This document shows positions 6,946 through 14,595 of a stretch of 35,169 nt of DNA, piece by piece (the first letter of the stretch is position 1; each line of letters opens with the position of its first letter). A program made the translations under genes and the position numbers. This DNA is from Cryomorphaceae bacterium. GTDB lineage: Bacteria; Bacteroidota; Bacteroidia; Flavobacteriales; Schleiferiaceae. The DNA lies in NCBI GenBank assembly GCA_020832345.1, contig JAFIEY010000192.1, positions 1 through 35,169 of the forward strand, read 5' to 3'. Under the pieces are notes generated by a model, which was given only the letters and a program-made list of their open reading frames with translations, was not told where the DNA came from and did no database searches.

Positions 6946-8160
6946 ATGCCGACAAAAAACGGATTAGCTATTCGCGGATTTACCTTCGCATTAGCCAACT
7001 TGGCCATAGCCACCTCACTTGGGCTTATTCTTCGTTTTCTATATTTTGGTGCGATTCCCGGCGCAAATTTCAAATATATCCTTCATGCCCATTCCCATGT
7101 TGGTATGCTAGGGTGGCTTTTCTCGGGGTTTTACGTTTTTATTTGGCGATATTTTGTCCCGGAAAGCATCGGGCATTCATTTTACAAAAAACTTTTTATC
7201 GCTATTCAAATGGCTGTACTGGGGATGCTACTTAGTTTTCCCTTTCAAGGATACGGAGCCATTTCTATTACCTTTAGTACAATTCACCTTATCCTTTCAT
7301 ACATTTTTGTATTTCGAGTTTATAAAGACACAAAAGGTAATAGACAGTTTTCAACCCAATTAATAAGACTCGCATTATCCTTCCACTGCATTTCCACTAT
7401 TGGTGTATGGTCATTGGGGCCTATTATGGCACAAGGTGGTAGAGATTCAGATATTTATCATCTGGCCATTCAATTCTTTTTACACTTTCAATTTAACGGT
7501 TGGTTTACCTTCGCTACCCTAGCAATGATATTTTATTCCATTTCAAAATATTCAATTCCCAGCGGGATAAAGAAGGCTTTTTTATACTTGTGGATTTCCG
7601 GTACTGTTCTGGCTTTTGGCCAGGTTATCCCAGAAGATTTACAAACCCAATTTTCTACACTTTGCTACGGAATAGGCGGATTGATTAGGATTGTGGGCTT
7701 TTTGTTATTTACGTATATTCTATTCCGAATCCCTACTTATGTTTTCCGCACGGCAAATGACTTTGTCCGAATATTAATTACAATAGCCTTTTTGGTTTAT
7801 GGAATAATGGTTGGATTATTTATGGCGACGTTTATTTTAGAGTGGTTCACCAATTTTTACATCAACAGGTTTCTCTCCATTGGATATATCCACTTGAGTC
7901 TGTTGGGTGTTTTTTCACTCATCCTGGTGGTATTTTTTAGTCGCTACATCCATCCGCTTACTTTTGGCAACAAAGTTTCGTGGGTCATATTTACCTTAGG
8001 CTTTATTTTAAGTGAGGTGTTGCTATTTTCGTTTGGCCTCGGAATTATTTCAGGCAACGCTATTTTTCACAAAATTCTTTTTGCTGCATCGGCACTAATG
8101 CCTCTGGGCGCATGGATTGTTTTGGCGCAAACACAAATTATTGCCCGACGAGTTCGGTAA
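6946..8160 (+). CDS. Polytopic membrane protein, heme-copper oxidase subunit I/NnrS-like
   Basis: This 404-residue protein has roughly 11-12 hydrophobic helices. Histidines lie inside or next to helices: HAHSHVGMLGW near 47-57, LHFQFNGW near 178-185, YIHLSL near 314 and FHK near 378. This layout recalls heme-copper oxidase subunit I and the NnrS family found beside denitrification genes. I cannot place it firmly in either, and heme or copper binding is an inference from the histidines alone. It lies between the MauG-like gene and the convergent SCO gene, overlapping the latter's 3' end by 23 bases. No upstream promoter consensus was found. Confidence 0.6.
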   Translation: MPTKNGLAIRGFTFALANLAIATSLGLILRFLYFGAIPGANFKYILHAHSHVGMLGWLFSGFYVFIWRYFVPESIGHSFYKKLFIAIQMAVLGMLLSFPFQGYGAISITFSTIHLILSYIFVFRVYKDTKGNRQFSTQLIRLALSFHCISTIGVWSLGPIMAQGGRDSDIYHLAIQFFLHFQFNGWFTFATLAMIFYSISKYSIPSGIKKAFLYLWISGTVLAFGQVIPEDLQTQFSTLCYGIGGLIRIVGFLLFTYILFRIPTYVFRTANDFVRILITIAFLVYGIMVGLFMATFILEWFTNFYINRFLSIGYIHLSLLGVFSLILVVFFSRYIHPLTFGNKVSWVIFTLGFILSEVLLFSFGLGIISGNAIFHKILFAASALMPLGAWIVLAQTQIIARRVR

Positions 8161-8749
8161 TGGCATTTACCGTTTTTTCATTATTTACATTTAGGCCTTC
8201 CATTTGGTGCACCAAAACCCCATTTTGATCAAACACACTTATGATATTAGAATGCGAAAAATCGACAGGGCTAATCTGCTTATATTTAACGGCTAAGACA
8301 TTGGCAAAATCCCTCACCGTACCCGGTGTGCCACGTAAAAATAACCAGTGATCCTCAGTCATTTTATTTTCCAGGGCAAAGGCAGCCATCCGCTCAGGCG
8401 TATCCTGTTCTGGGTCAATGGAAACCAATACATATTTTACATTTCCCTTCGCAATGGGGCTAACTTTAGACTCAATATTTCGCATATCCGCGACCAATCT
8501 GGGACATGCCGCCTGACATTGGGTATAAATCATCACCAAAACCAAAACATCGCCGCGCAAATCTCCCAATTCTATGGAATCTCCGCGATGGGTAGTCCAC
8601 GTTGACGGTAAGTGATAAATAGACATTTCGGGAAGTGGCCCCTTTTCTTTCACTACGTCTTGTTCACTTTTACTTTGACATCCAAGGACCAAAGCAGAAA
8701 GCATGACCACAGAGAATAAATTTCGAATACTATATGACATTTTCAGCAT
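8138..8749 (-). CDS. SCO family copper chaperone lipoprotein
   Basis: This 203-residue thioredoxin-fold lipoprotein (lipobox VLGC, Cys24) has the SCO copper site CXXXC at Cys78-Cys82 (YTQCQAACP) and a downstream His in VDFSHSN. SCO proteins deliver copper to, or reduce cysteines of, cytochrome oxidase CuA sites, and some serve other copper enzymes. Here it ends the nirK-side group, 3 bases after the FGE-fold gene, so supply of copper to NirK is a reasonable inference. An internal ATG at codon 4 is an equally good start. Its 3' end overlaps the convergent membrane protein gene by 23 bases. Confidence 0.88.
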   Translation of the reverse strand: MLKMSYSIRNLFSVVMLSALVLGCQSKSEQDVVKEKGPLPEMSIYHLPSTWTTHRGDSIELGDLRGDVLVLVMIYTQCQAACPRLVADMRNIESKVSPIAKGNVKYVLVSIDPEQDTPERMAAFALENKMTEDHWLFLRGTPGTVRDFANVLAVKYKQISPVDFSHSNIISVFDQNGVLVHQMEGLNVNNEKTVNAITELVGQ

Positions 8750-8752
8750 AGT

Positions 8753-9532
8753 TTAAGGTTGAATGGTGGGTTCAATATCGCCTGCACATCTAAACCCGGT
8801 ATTGGTTAGCGAAAAGCGGGCTTTTATACTCGACCGAAAAGCATACCGCATAAAGGCGGCGTAATCCATAAGGTCACTTGCGCCAACCGATCCCGCAGCA
8901 CAAAACAAACCCTGGTCTGTACTACGGTCACTGCGAGACTCACCTGTAATGATAACCGAATTAAAATCGTCAACCCACTCCCAAACCAAACCGTGCATAT
9001 CGTACAATCCCCAATAATTTCGATAACCTGATTGTACGGGAAAGAGGTATGTTTTTGGCTTTTCGTAGGTCCTAACAATAAAGGCATTAAAAAGGCTATC
9101 CTTTCGGGCATCCGGCTTATATTCATTTGCCATCGCGGCGTATTCCCACTCGTCCAAAGTAGGCAATCGTTTGCCGTAACACGCACAATATGCTTTTGCG
9201 GCAAACCACGACACATTGTTTACCGGGCGATCGAGCAAATGTTCGGGCACAACCGTATCGTTCTCCCAAAGTGCGAGGTAACGTTCATCGGCAAAAAGCG
9301 GCTTAACTTCAGAACGCATCCAACCGGGATGTTTTTTTACGAAAGCTAAAAACTGCTCATGGGTAACTTGATTTTTATCCATTTGAAAGGTGGCCACCTC
9401 AACTAAAACACTTTTATCCGACCCATATAGCGGCAAATAGCGACCTCCCTCCACCCTTGCCATTTTGGTTGTTTGGGCAAAAAGCATCTGCCCGATAAGA
9501 AGCATAAAAAGAAGTGGCAAGAGATTTCTCAT
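8753..9532 (-). CDS. FGE/SUMF1-fold secreted protein
   Basis: This 259-residue protein has a signal peptide (cleavage near LFAQ) and the formylglycine-generating-enzyme fold. Typical segments are VTHEQFLAF, DRPVNNVSWFAAKAYCAC, KRLPTLDEWEYAA, GLYDMHGLVWEWVDD and the ending NTGFRCAG. The two catalytic cysteines of true FGE, which lie between the GGSW-like segment and the final GFRCA, are absent (AAGSVGASDLMDYAAFM is found there). It is therefore unlikely to make formylglycine and may instead be a binding or assembly factor. It lies between nirK and SCO on the same strand, suggesting a role in NirK maturation. That is inference. Confidence 0.8.
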   Translation of the reverse strand: MRNLLPLLFMLLIGQMLFAQTTKMARVEGGRYLPLYGSDKSVLVEVATFQMDKNQVTHEQFLAFVKKHPGWMRSEVKPLFADERYLALWENDTVVPEHLLDRPVNNVSWFAAKAYCACYGKRLPTLDEWEYAAMANEYKPDARKDSLFNAFIVRTYEKPKTYLFPVQSGYRNYWGLYDMHGLVWEWVDDFNSVIITGESRSDRSTDQGLFCAAGSVGASDLMDYAAFMRYAFRSSIKARFSLTNTGFRCAGDIEPTIQP

Positions 9533-9551
9533 GGAAAAAATAATTTAAAAT

Positions 9552-9579
9552 GCGCAGTCCGAAAAACATCGGACTACGC
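9552..9579 (-). terminator. Stem-loop between nirK and the FGE-fold gene
   Basis: GCGCAGTCCGA (9552-9562) pairs with TCGGACTACGC (9569-9579). On the minus transcript all 11 positions pair, one as G-U, around a 6-base loop. An AT-rich stretch with T runs follows up to the FGE-gene ATG at 9532. It may terminate or attenuate nirK transcripts. Confidence 0.6.
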
Positions 9580-9624
9580 AAGATATGGGTTTACAATTCA
9601 AAATTGAAAATGGCTAGTATTTAG

Positions 9625-11079
9625 TTAGCGCTGTTTTGCCACCATTTCGGGTGTCACAACCGCTCCATTATTCCCCCAGCTATTGTAGATATAGGTAAGC
9701 ACATTGGCGGCTTCCTCATCCGTAAGCACTTGAGCAGGCATCATATTGTTGTACTTTTTCCCATTTACGGTAATTTCACCACTAAGTCCATGAATAACAG
9801 CGCGAATCGTTCTATCCACATCTTTATTCATCCAGTCAGATTCAGCCAAAGGTGGGAAAGTACCGGGAATTCCTTGTCCTTCCGGCTGGTGGCATGCAAA
9901 GCAAGCCTGACCATAAATTCTTTTCCCCATGGCCAAACGCTCATCCAAGGTTTTAGCCCTAGTTTCGGTTTCAGCAGCACCATTGGGCATTTTCTGCATA
10001 ATTGCACCTTCTGGCTGGTATATACCACTGGCAATTTCACCTTTAAACACCTGATCATTTTCATCACCGGTGACTGTTATCATTCCGAGCGCACCTTTGT
10101 TAAAAGCCCTAAAAATGGAATGATCTACAAGTATTAAATGAGAGGGAACATCAACCTTAAATTCAACAATGGCAGAACCTCCTGCGGGAATTAACGTCGT
10201 TTGCACGTTTTCATTTATCACATCTCCGCCTTCTATGTACACACGGTCGAAAATTTCCCCGATAACGTGAAAGGAAGACACCAAATTGGGTCCGCCATTA
10301 CCCATAAAAATTCTAACCGTTTCGCCGACCTTGGCCTGAAGTGCATTATCTCCCATAAGGGCTCCAACCTTTCCGTTAAATACCACATAATCTGCAAGTT
10401 CATTATAGGCTTTTTCCATATCAAATGGTTGCAGACCTTCCTCTCCGTGTTTTCCTTTGGTATAAAAATCGCCTTGTACCACATAAAATTCGCGATCAAC
10501 GGGCGGCAAGCCACCTTCCGGTTCTACCAAAATAAGGCCGTACATGCCATTGGCAATATGCATTCCTACAGGGGCAGTGGCACAGTGATAAATATACAAG
10601 CCAGGATTCAAACATTTAAAGGAAAACGTCTTTTGCTGACCTGGGGCGACAAAAGATGCTTCAGCTCCTCCACCCTGCCCGGTAACTGCATGCAAATCGA
10701 TATTGTGGGGCAATTTATTATCGGGATGGTTTTTGAGGGTAAACTCAACCTCATCACCTACACGGGTGCGGATAAATGATCCGGGTACTGTGCCACCAAA
10801 AGTCCAGTAAACATAACTTACACCGTCATCCATTTCAGCTTCCTCTTCAATAATTTCCATATCGACGATAAGTTTCATAGCCGGACGATTCCCAACAGGA
10901 GCAGGCACGTGCGGCGGAGCAGTAAGGTCAGCGACCATTTCACCTTCCACTTTTATTTCGGAAGCATGTTTATAGGATGTTTTTCGATTATCTCCATTGT
11001 TGGTCTGACAGGCAAAAACACCGAAGACCAGCAAAATCGCTAAAGTGCGTCCGATGGTTTTAATTTTTGAAATTCTCAT
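9625..11079 (-). CDS. nirK: Copper nitrite reductase fused to cytochrome c (NirK)
   Basis: This enzyme of 484 residues reduces nitrite to NO in the periplasm. It has a lipoprotein-like signal (VFGVFAC). Type 1 copper ligands are His125, Cys166, His174 and Met179. Type 2 ligands are His130, His165 and His320. Catalytic Asp128 and His271 are also in place. The Cys-His spacing and HCATAPVGMHIANGM segment resemble class II/AniA-type enzymes. After about residue 375 comes a cytochrome c domain with CFACH at 393-397, giving a built-in electron donor. I chose the ATG at 11079 because it begins at the signal peptide. The frame is open to a TTG at 11103. A 5' leader of about 75 bases with a hairpin precedes it. 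Confidence 0.95.
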   Translation of the reverse strand: MRISKIKTIGRTLAILLVFGVFACQTNNGDNRKTSYKHASEIKVEGEMVADLTAPPHVPAPVGNRPAMKLIVDMEIIEEEAEMDDGVSYVYWTFGGTVPGSFIRTRVGDEVEFTLKNHPDNKLPHNIDLHAVTGQGGGAEASFVAPGQQKTFSFKCLNPGLYIYHCATAPVGMHIANGMYGLILVEPEGGLPPVDREFYVVQGDFYTKGKHGEEGLQPFDMEKAYNELADYVVFNGKVGALMGDNALQAKVGETVRIFMGNGGPNLVSSFHVIGEIFDRVYIEGGDVINENVQTTLIPAGGSAIVEFKVDVPSHLILVDHSIFRAFNKGALGMITVTGDENDQVFKGEIASGIYQPEGAIMQKMPNGAAETETRAKTLDERLAMGKRIYGQACFACHQPEGQGIPGTFPPLAESDWMNKDVDRTIRAVIHGLSGEITVNGKKYNNMMPAQVLTDEEAANVLTYIYNSWGNNGAVVTPEMVAKQR

Positions 11080-11108
11080 AGTGTATAAATTTAGGTTATC
11101 CAAAAAAG

Positions 11109-11157
11109 GCGGTAAAAATCAAAACAACTTCAAAGTAAATGTATTCATTTTTACCGC
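11109..11157 (-). promoter_or_regulatory. Stem-loop in the nirK mRNA leader
   Basis: Perfect 11-base arms, GCGGTAAAAAT (11109-11119) and ATTTTTACCGC (11147-11157), are separated by 27 bases. Given the -7 element at 11160-11167, the stem would begin at or close to the 5' end of the nirK transcript. It could stabilise the mRNA or be an operator. Confidence 0.6.
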
Positions 11158-11159
11158 AT

Positions 11160-11167
11160 CAAAAGTA
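11160..11167 (-). promoter_or_regulatory. -7 promoter element of nirK
   Basis: The minus strand reads TACTTTTG, an exact TAnnTTTG match, with a GTTG about 17 bases further upstream as a weak -33 element. The predicted start is near 11154. Confidence 0.55.
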
Positions 11168-11174
11168 CATCGTC

Positions 11175-11200
11175 TAAAAAAGGACAACGATGACCTTTAT
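11175..11200. promoter_or_regulatory. Degenerate operator dyad upstream of nirK
   Basis: AAAAGGAC-AACGAT-GACCTTTAT has the same arm order and N6 spacing as the norC and cytochrome c dyads, and shares the GACAA core. Its centre is about 28 bases upstream of the end of the -7 element, close to the value at the cytochrome c gene. The arms are less perfect than in those two. Confidence 0.4.
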
Positions 11201-11248
11201 CAATAATCGCCACTTTTGTTTGCAGAGAAAAGTATGCAAAAATGCAGA

Positions 11249-11968
11249 TTATTGATGCTTTCCAATAAAATACATCGCGATTTCATTTTTCAATTTTTGC
11301 AGATTTGGAATCATCAAGGATTTGCCCACAACCTTTACTAAAGACCTGTTTTTCAAACTTGAAATTGCCCTACTTACTTGATCCGCATTGGTTCCAGCTA
11401 TATTAGCCAACTCTTGTCTGGGTAAATCAACACCGATTGTTGACTTATCCGGACAAATGCCAAATGTTTCAGCGGTATAAACAATTGCATAGATCACCTT
11501 TTCTTCAGTGGTCATTTGAGCAAAGCATTTAGCTCGAAGCTCACTTTTACGCAATTCTCTGGAATAAAACATCATAACCTCAAAAGTAAACCTTGGATTA
11601 TGCATGAAGGCTTGATAAAGGATATCATTATCCAAAAAACACAAATGAGAATCCTCCAATGTAAAGGCACCGATTGGGTATGTTTCACTGCCGTACCCCA
11701 TGTGTCCCAACATGTGCCCATTTCCAGCCAGTCGAACAGTTTGTTCCTTGCCCATAAGGTTTGAACTCACAACTTTCACCTTTCCCTCCTGAATAAAATA
11801 AGCCCCGAAAACCCTTGATCCTTCGCGAAAAATAGATTGTCCTTTCGGATACCGCAAATGGGTTTTTTGATTAGAAATTTTATCCTGCCATTCCTTATCA
11901 ACGTGTTTTACCAAACAATTGGAATTAGCACAGGCAAAGCAATTACTTTCAATTTGGGAATTGGACAT
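11249..11968 (-). CDS. Crp/Fnr-family regulator with FNR-like cysteines
   Basis: This 239-residue regulator has an N-terminal Cys cluster, CFACANSNC (Cys10, Cys13, Cys18), a cyclic-nucleotide-binding fold at about 30-135 with a further Cys110, and a C-terminal winged helix at about 175-225. Three N-terminal cysteines plus one inside the beta-roll is the FNR pattern for an oxygen- or NO-labile 4Fe-4S cluster. The recognition helix reads NADQVSRAI, different from the E-x-x-S/G-R seen in FNR and CRP, so an unusual DNA site is possible. It lies divergent from norC and upstream of nirK, a natural place for a denitrification activator. The ATG at 11968 is preferred over TTG at 11992, because the -7 element (11990-11997) overlaps the latter. 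Confidence 0.85.
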   Translation of the reverse strand: MSNSQIESNCFACANSNCLVKHVDKEWQDKISNQKTHLRYPKGQSIFREGSRVFGAYFIQEGKVKVVSSNLMGKEQTVRLAGNGHMLGHMGYGSETYPIGAFTLEDSHLCFLDNDILYQAFMHNPRFTFEVMMFYSRELRKSELRAKCFAQMTTEEKVIYAIVYTAETFGICPDKSTIGVDLPRQELANIAGTNADQVSRAISSLKNRSLVKVVGKSLMIPNLQKLKNEIAMYFIGKHQ

Positions 11969-11989
11969 TCGGGCAAAATTAATTTGCGT

Positions 11990-11997
11990 CAAAGGTA
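11990..11997 (-). promoter_or_regulatory. -7 promoter element of the FNR-like gene
   Basis: The minus strand reads TACCTTTG, an exact TAnnTTTG match, about 22 bases upstream of the ATG at 11968. It supports that start codon and a very short leader. Confidence 0.55.
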
Positions 11998-12129
11998 AAA
12001 AATACTATCTAGTCTGAAAATAGAAATTTTCATTGTTTTTATTGATGCCTTTTAGCAAAAGCACTTCGATAAAATAATAATCAAATTAACAACTATTATA
12101 TTGCATTTATTTATTAAAAATCAATTATT

Positions 12130-12271
12130 GAGTCTGCTCTAAAAAGTCCCTTTCTGCCAAAATCTTCCTTGTCGGTAGATTTTTGAATCCTCACTAACAA
12201 CTGGTTAGCTGCGGTTCAAAAATCCCCTCCGCGTCGATTTTGATTGAAATCATCCTTTTTAGAGTGGACTC
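12130..12271 (+). repeat. MITE-like element, copy 2 (142 bp)
   Basis: Nearly identical to copy 1: I see only a few differences, around the central loop (CTAAC-AACTG-GTTAG) and one base beside it. It is flanked on both sides by ATTATT, a perfect 6-bp direct repeat consistent with a target-site duplication. It lies between the divergent FNR-like gene and norC. Confidence 0.87.
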
Positions 12272-12585
12272 ATTATTTAAGATTTTTATTTATCATTCCA
12301 AAGTTTTTCCTGAAACTTTAAAATTGCAAAAATGATTGTTAACAAGAATTTTCCGGTAATTACTCGGCTCAAAAAAAAGATAAAAGTTTATTTATATCAA
12401 CAAAAGAATTTTTTTGTCCAAAAATTATCCTGAAAAATTATATGACACAATATTATTAATAAAGTATAAACCAGTGCAATAAAAATAACTCTAAAAACTG
12501 ATGTACAGTCTTTTATGCATTTTCGCAGAATGAAACATGATGATGGTCATATCTCAATTAAAAATAATTTTGTTGGTTTGTGGTA

Positions 12586-12609
12586 TTAAAAGACAATAAA
12601 GTCTTTTAA
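12586..12609. promoter_or_regulatory. Operator dyad upstream of norC
   Basis: TTAAAAGAC-AATAAA-GTCTTTTAA is a perfect inverted repeat with 9-base arms, ending 35 bases upstream of the norC ATG. It is the best copy of the motif shared with the cytochrome c gene (1651-1674). A Crp/Fnr-type N6 gap separates the arms. No convincing -7 element lies at the matching distance downstream, so activation versus repression cannot be decided. Confidence 0.6.
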
Positions 12610-12644
12610 AGAATTTTATCACTAACCGGTAAACCTAATACACT

Positions 12645-13097
12645 ATGCTATCAAAATCACAAGCAAGGTCGTTTTTCTTAGGCGGAACGGTGGTTACATT
12701 TATGATTTTCATAGGATTAACCATTTATTCCATGGCACCTTCAAATGACCAATCCAACCACGAAAACATCACCGAAGGTGTTATTCGAGGCAAACACCTT
12801 TGGGAAACAAATAATTGCATGGGTTGTCACACCCTGCTGGGAGAAGGCGGATACTACGCCCCGGAACTCACCAAAGTCATCGACAGAAAAGGCGAAGGTA
12901 TGATTAGGGCCATTTTGCAATCACCGGTACCTTGGCAACCAAATGGACGAAAAATGGTCGCCTATGGTATGAGCGATGCAGATGCTGATGCCATGATCGA
13001 ATTTTTCAAATGGATTGGCGAAATAGATCTGAACGGTTTCGATCGTGTTGTTTCTCCACTCGCCAAAGACCGCGTTCCCAGACAAGAAGAAGATTAA
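12645..13097 (+). CDS. norC: Nitric oxide reductase subunit C (cytochrome c)
   Basis: This 150-residue, membrane-anchored cytochrome c is the small subunit of NO reductase and feeds electrons to NorB. One transmembrane helix at about 10-30 is followed by the heme motif CMGCH (58-62) in the NorC-typical setting NNCMGCHTLLGEGGYYAPEL. Length and layout match the family. The conserved WQPNGRKM and MPAY-like (VAYGMSD) segments near the end hold the likely axial Met. It is the first gene of a norCBQDEF operon and starts 12 bases before norB, with the strong dyad 35 bases upstream. Confidence 0.96.
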   Translation: MLSKSQARSFFLGGTVVTFMIFIGLTIYSMAPSNDQSNHENITEGVIRGKHLWETNNCMGCHTLLGEGGYYAPELTKVIDRKGEGMIRAILQSPVPWQPNGRKMVAYGMSDADADAMIEFFKWIGEIDLNGFDRVVSPLAKDRVPRQEED

Positions 13098-13109
13098 AAC
13101 CCAAATACC

Positions 13110-14444
13110 ATGAAATATAAATCACAAAAAGTCGCATACTGGTTTTTTGCACTATGTATGCTGTTGTTTGCCCTTCAAATCGTTTACGGTTTCATTATGG
13201 GTTTTGCCCGAATAGGCATGGATGGACTCCATGAGTTTATACCTTTTAATACAGCACGTGCTGTTCACACCAATCTTTTGGTCGTTTGGCTACTCACCGG
13301 CTTTATGGGGGCTGCGTATTACATCATTCCCGAAGAGGCACAACGAGAACTCGTCAGTGTTAAATGGGCCTATATTCAACTTATTTCCCTCGCTCTAGTC
13401 GGTGTGGTGGCCATAGTAGGTTATCACTTCAACCATTGGGAAGGAAGAAAGTTTCTGGAAATTCCCAGGGAATTGGATTATCTGGTGGTGGCCAATGTAC
13501 TGCTCTTTTTGGGTATAATTCTCGCAACGCTTTACAAGGGCAAACGACGAACAACAACCGCTTTGGTTCTTACCATGGGGCTTGTATTTGCGGCGCTGCT
13601 CTACCTGCCCGGTATGATTTGGTTTGACAGTCAGGTTACGGATTCCTTTTTCCGTTGGTGGGTTGTTCACCTTTGGGTAGAGGGTGTTTGGGAACTCATC
13701 ATGGGCGGTATTTTAGCTTTCCTTCTTATTAAAATTACCGGTATAGATCGCGAAATCATTGAGAAATGGCTTTATGTCATTGTGGGCTTAACCTTCCTAT
13801 CTGGTATTTTAGGAACCGGTCACCACTATTACTACATTGGCGTAAACAAAATCTGGTTGATTGTTGGTGGTGTGTTTTCAGCACTTGAGCCACTGGCATT
13901 TTTAGCCATGGCCCTTTTTGCCGTATATATGTATCGCAAAGGTGGGCGCAATCACCCAAACAAACTGGCCCTATTCTGGACCATAGGCGCGGCCATTGTT
14001 TCCTTTATTGGTGCGGGATTGCTGGGATTTGCGCATACCCTGCCCCAAACCAACATTTACACCCACGGCACATTGGTAACCGCGATGCATGGCCACTACG
14101 CTTTCTGGGGCGCTTATGCCATGATTGTGTTGGCCATTATTTCCTATAGCCTGCCAAATATGACCGGAAGAAAACGCTACGATCACGTGAATGGACACAT
14201 GGCATTTTGGTTTTCCAATATTGGAATTCTGGGCATGGTAGTGGCGATGGGTGTGGCAGGCGTAGTTCAGGTTTACCTTGAAAGACGTTTGAAAATGGAC
14301 TTTATGGTAGCACAGGAAGAAGTAAAAATTCACTTTGTGGTGATGCTGCTTTGCGCTGCACTTTTTACTCTTGGTATTGCCATGTACATATATGAGTTTA
14401 TCAAACATGGCAAACCCACTGATGAAGCTTTAGAAGAAACTTAA
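13110..14444 (+). CDS. norB: Nitric oxide reductase subunit B
   Basis: This is the catalytic subunit of cNOR, 444 residues with about 12 helices. It reduces 2 NO to N2O. Heme ligands are His53 (HTNLLVVW) and His327/His329 (AMHGHYAFWG). The iron FeB site is His187, His238 and His239. Glutamates Glu191, Glu195 and Glu260 match the essential acidic residues of Pseudomonas NorB, with a constant offset of 20 (211, 215, 280). There is no N-terminal quinol-oxidising extension, so it is the cytochrome-c-dependent type, consistent with the norC partner. A repeat-derived hairpin of about 80 bases follows before norQ. Confidence 0.97.
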   Translation: MKYKSQKVAYWFFALCMLLFALQIVYGFIMGFARIGMDGLHEFIPFNTARAVHTNLLVVWLLTGFMGAAYYIIPEEAQRELVSVKWAYIQLISLALVGVVAIVGYHFNHWEGRKFLEIPRELDYLVVANVLLFLGIILATLYKGKRRTTTALVLTMGLVFAALLYLPGMIWFDSQVTDSFFRWWVVHLWVEGVWELIMGGILAFLLIKITGIDREIIEKWLYVIVGLTFLSGILGTGHHYYYIGVNKIWLIVGGVFSALEPLAFLAMALFAVYMYRKGGRNHPNKLALFWTIGAAIVSFIGAGLLGFAHTLPQTNIYTHGTLVTAMHGHYAFWGAYAMIVLAIISYSLPNMTGRKRYDHVNGHMAFWFSNIGILGMVVAMGVAGVVQVYLERRLKMDFMVAQEEVKIHFVVMLLCAALFTLGIAMYIYEFIKHGKPTDEALEET

Positions 14445-14479
14445 GCGCTTCAACTACCCGAGGAAAAAAAGTAAAAAAA

Positions 14480-14558
14480 GAGTCTGCTCCAAAAAGTAGT
14501 TTTCACATTTTAATTAAATCCACCATTCCCTAAGTTTAAGGGTTTGGTGGATTTTAAT
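14480..14558 (+). repeat. MITE left-end fragment joined to a strong hairpin
   Basis: GAGTCTGCTCCAAAAAG at 14480-14496 is the MITE left terminus, but the rest differs. It continues into a stem of AAATCCACCA (14516-14525) with TGGTGGATTT (14545-14554), plus inner CCCT/AGGG. No right MITE end is seen. It lies between norB and norQ inside the operon and could act as an mRNA processing or attenuation structure. Confidence 0.6.
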
Positions 14559-14595
14559 CAAATGCGCCCCACATTTTTAAAAACAAAATGATTTT

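Larger units (their letters stand above)
11998..12644. other. Long AT-rich regulatory region between the FNR-like gene and norC
   Basis: About 650 bases without a gene separate the two divergent genes. They contain MITE copy 2, then about 310 bases of AT-rich DNA with no ORF, then the operator dyad close to norC. A lone AGTCTTTTAT at 12508-12517 resembles one operator arm. TAATTTTG at 12565-12572 fits a -7 element but lies upstream of the dyad and has no TTTG at -33. Confidence 0.6.

Noticed and set aside
8753-9532. True formylglycine-generating enzyme
   Set aside because: The catalytic cysteine pair is absent and no sulfatase gene is nearby.
11080-11103. TTG start giving a longer NirK
   Set aside because: The added eight residues precede an ATG that starts directly at the signal peptide.
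14513-14558. Norb-norQ hairpin as a rho-independent terminator
   Set aside because: There is no T run directly after a GC-rich stem, and norQDEF must be expressed for active NO reductase.
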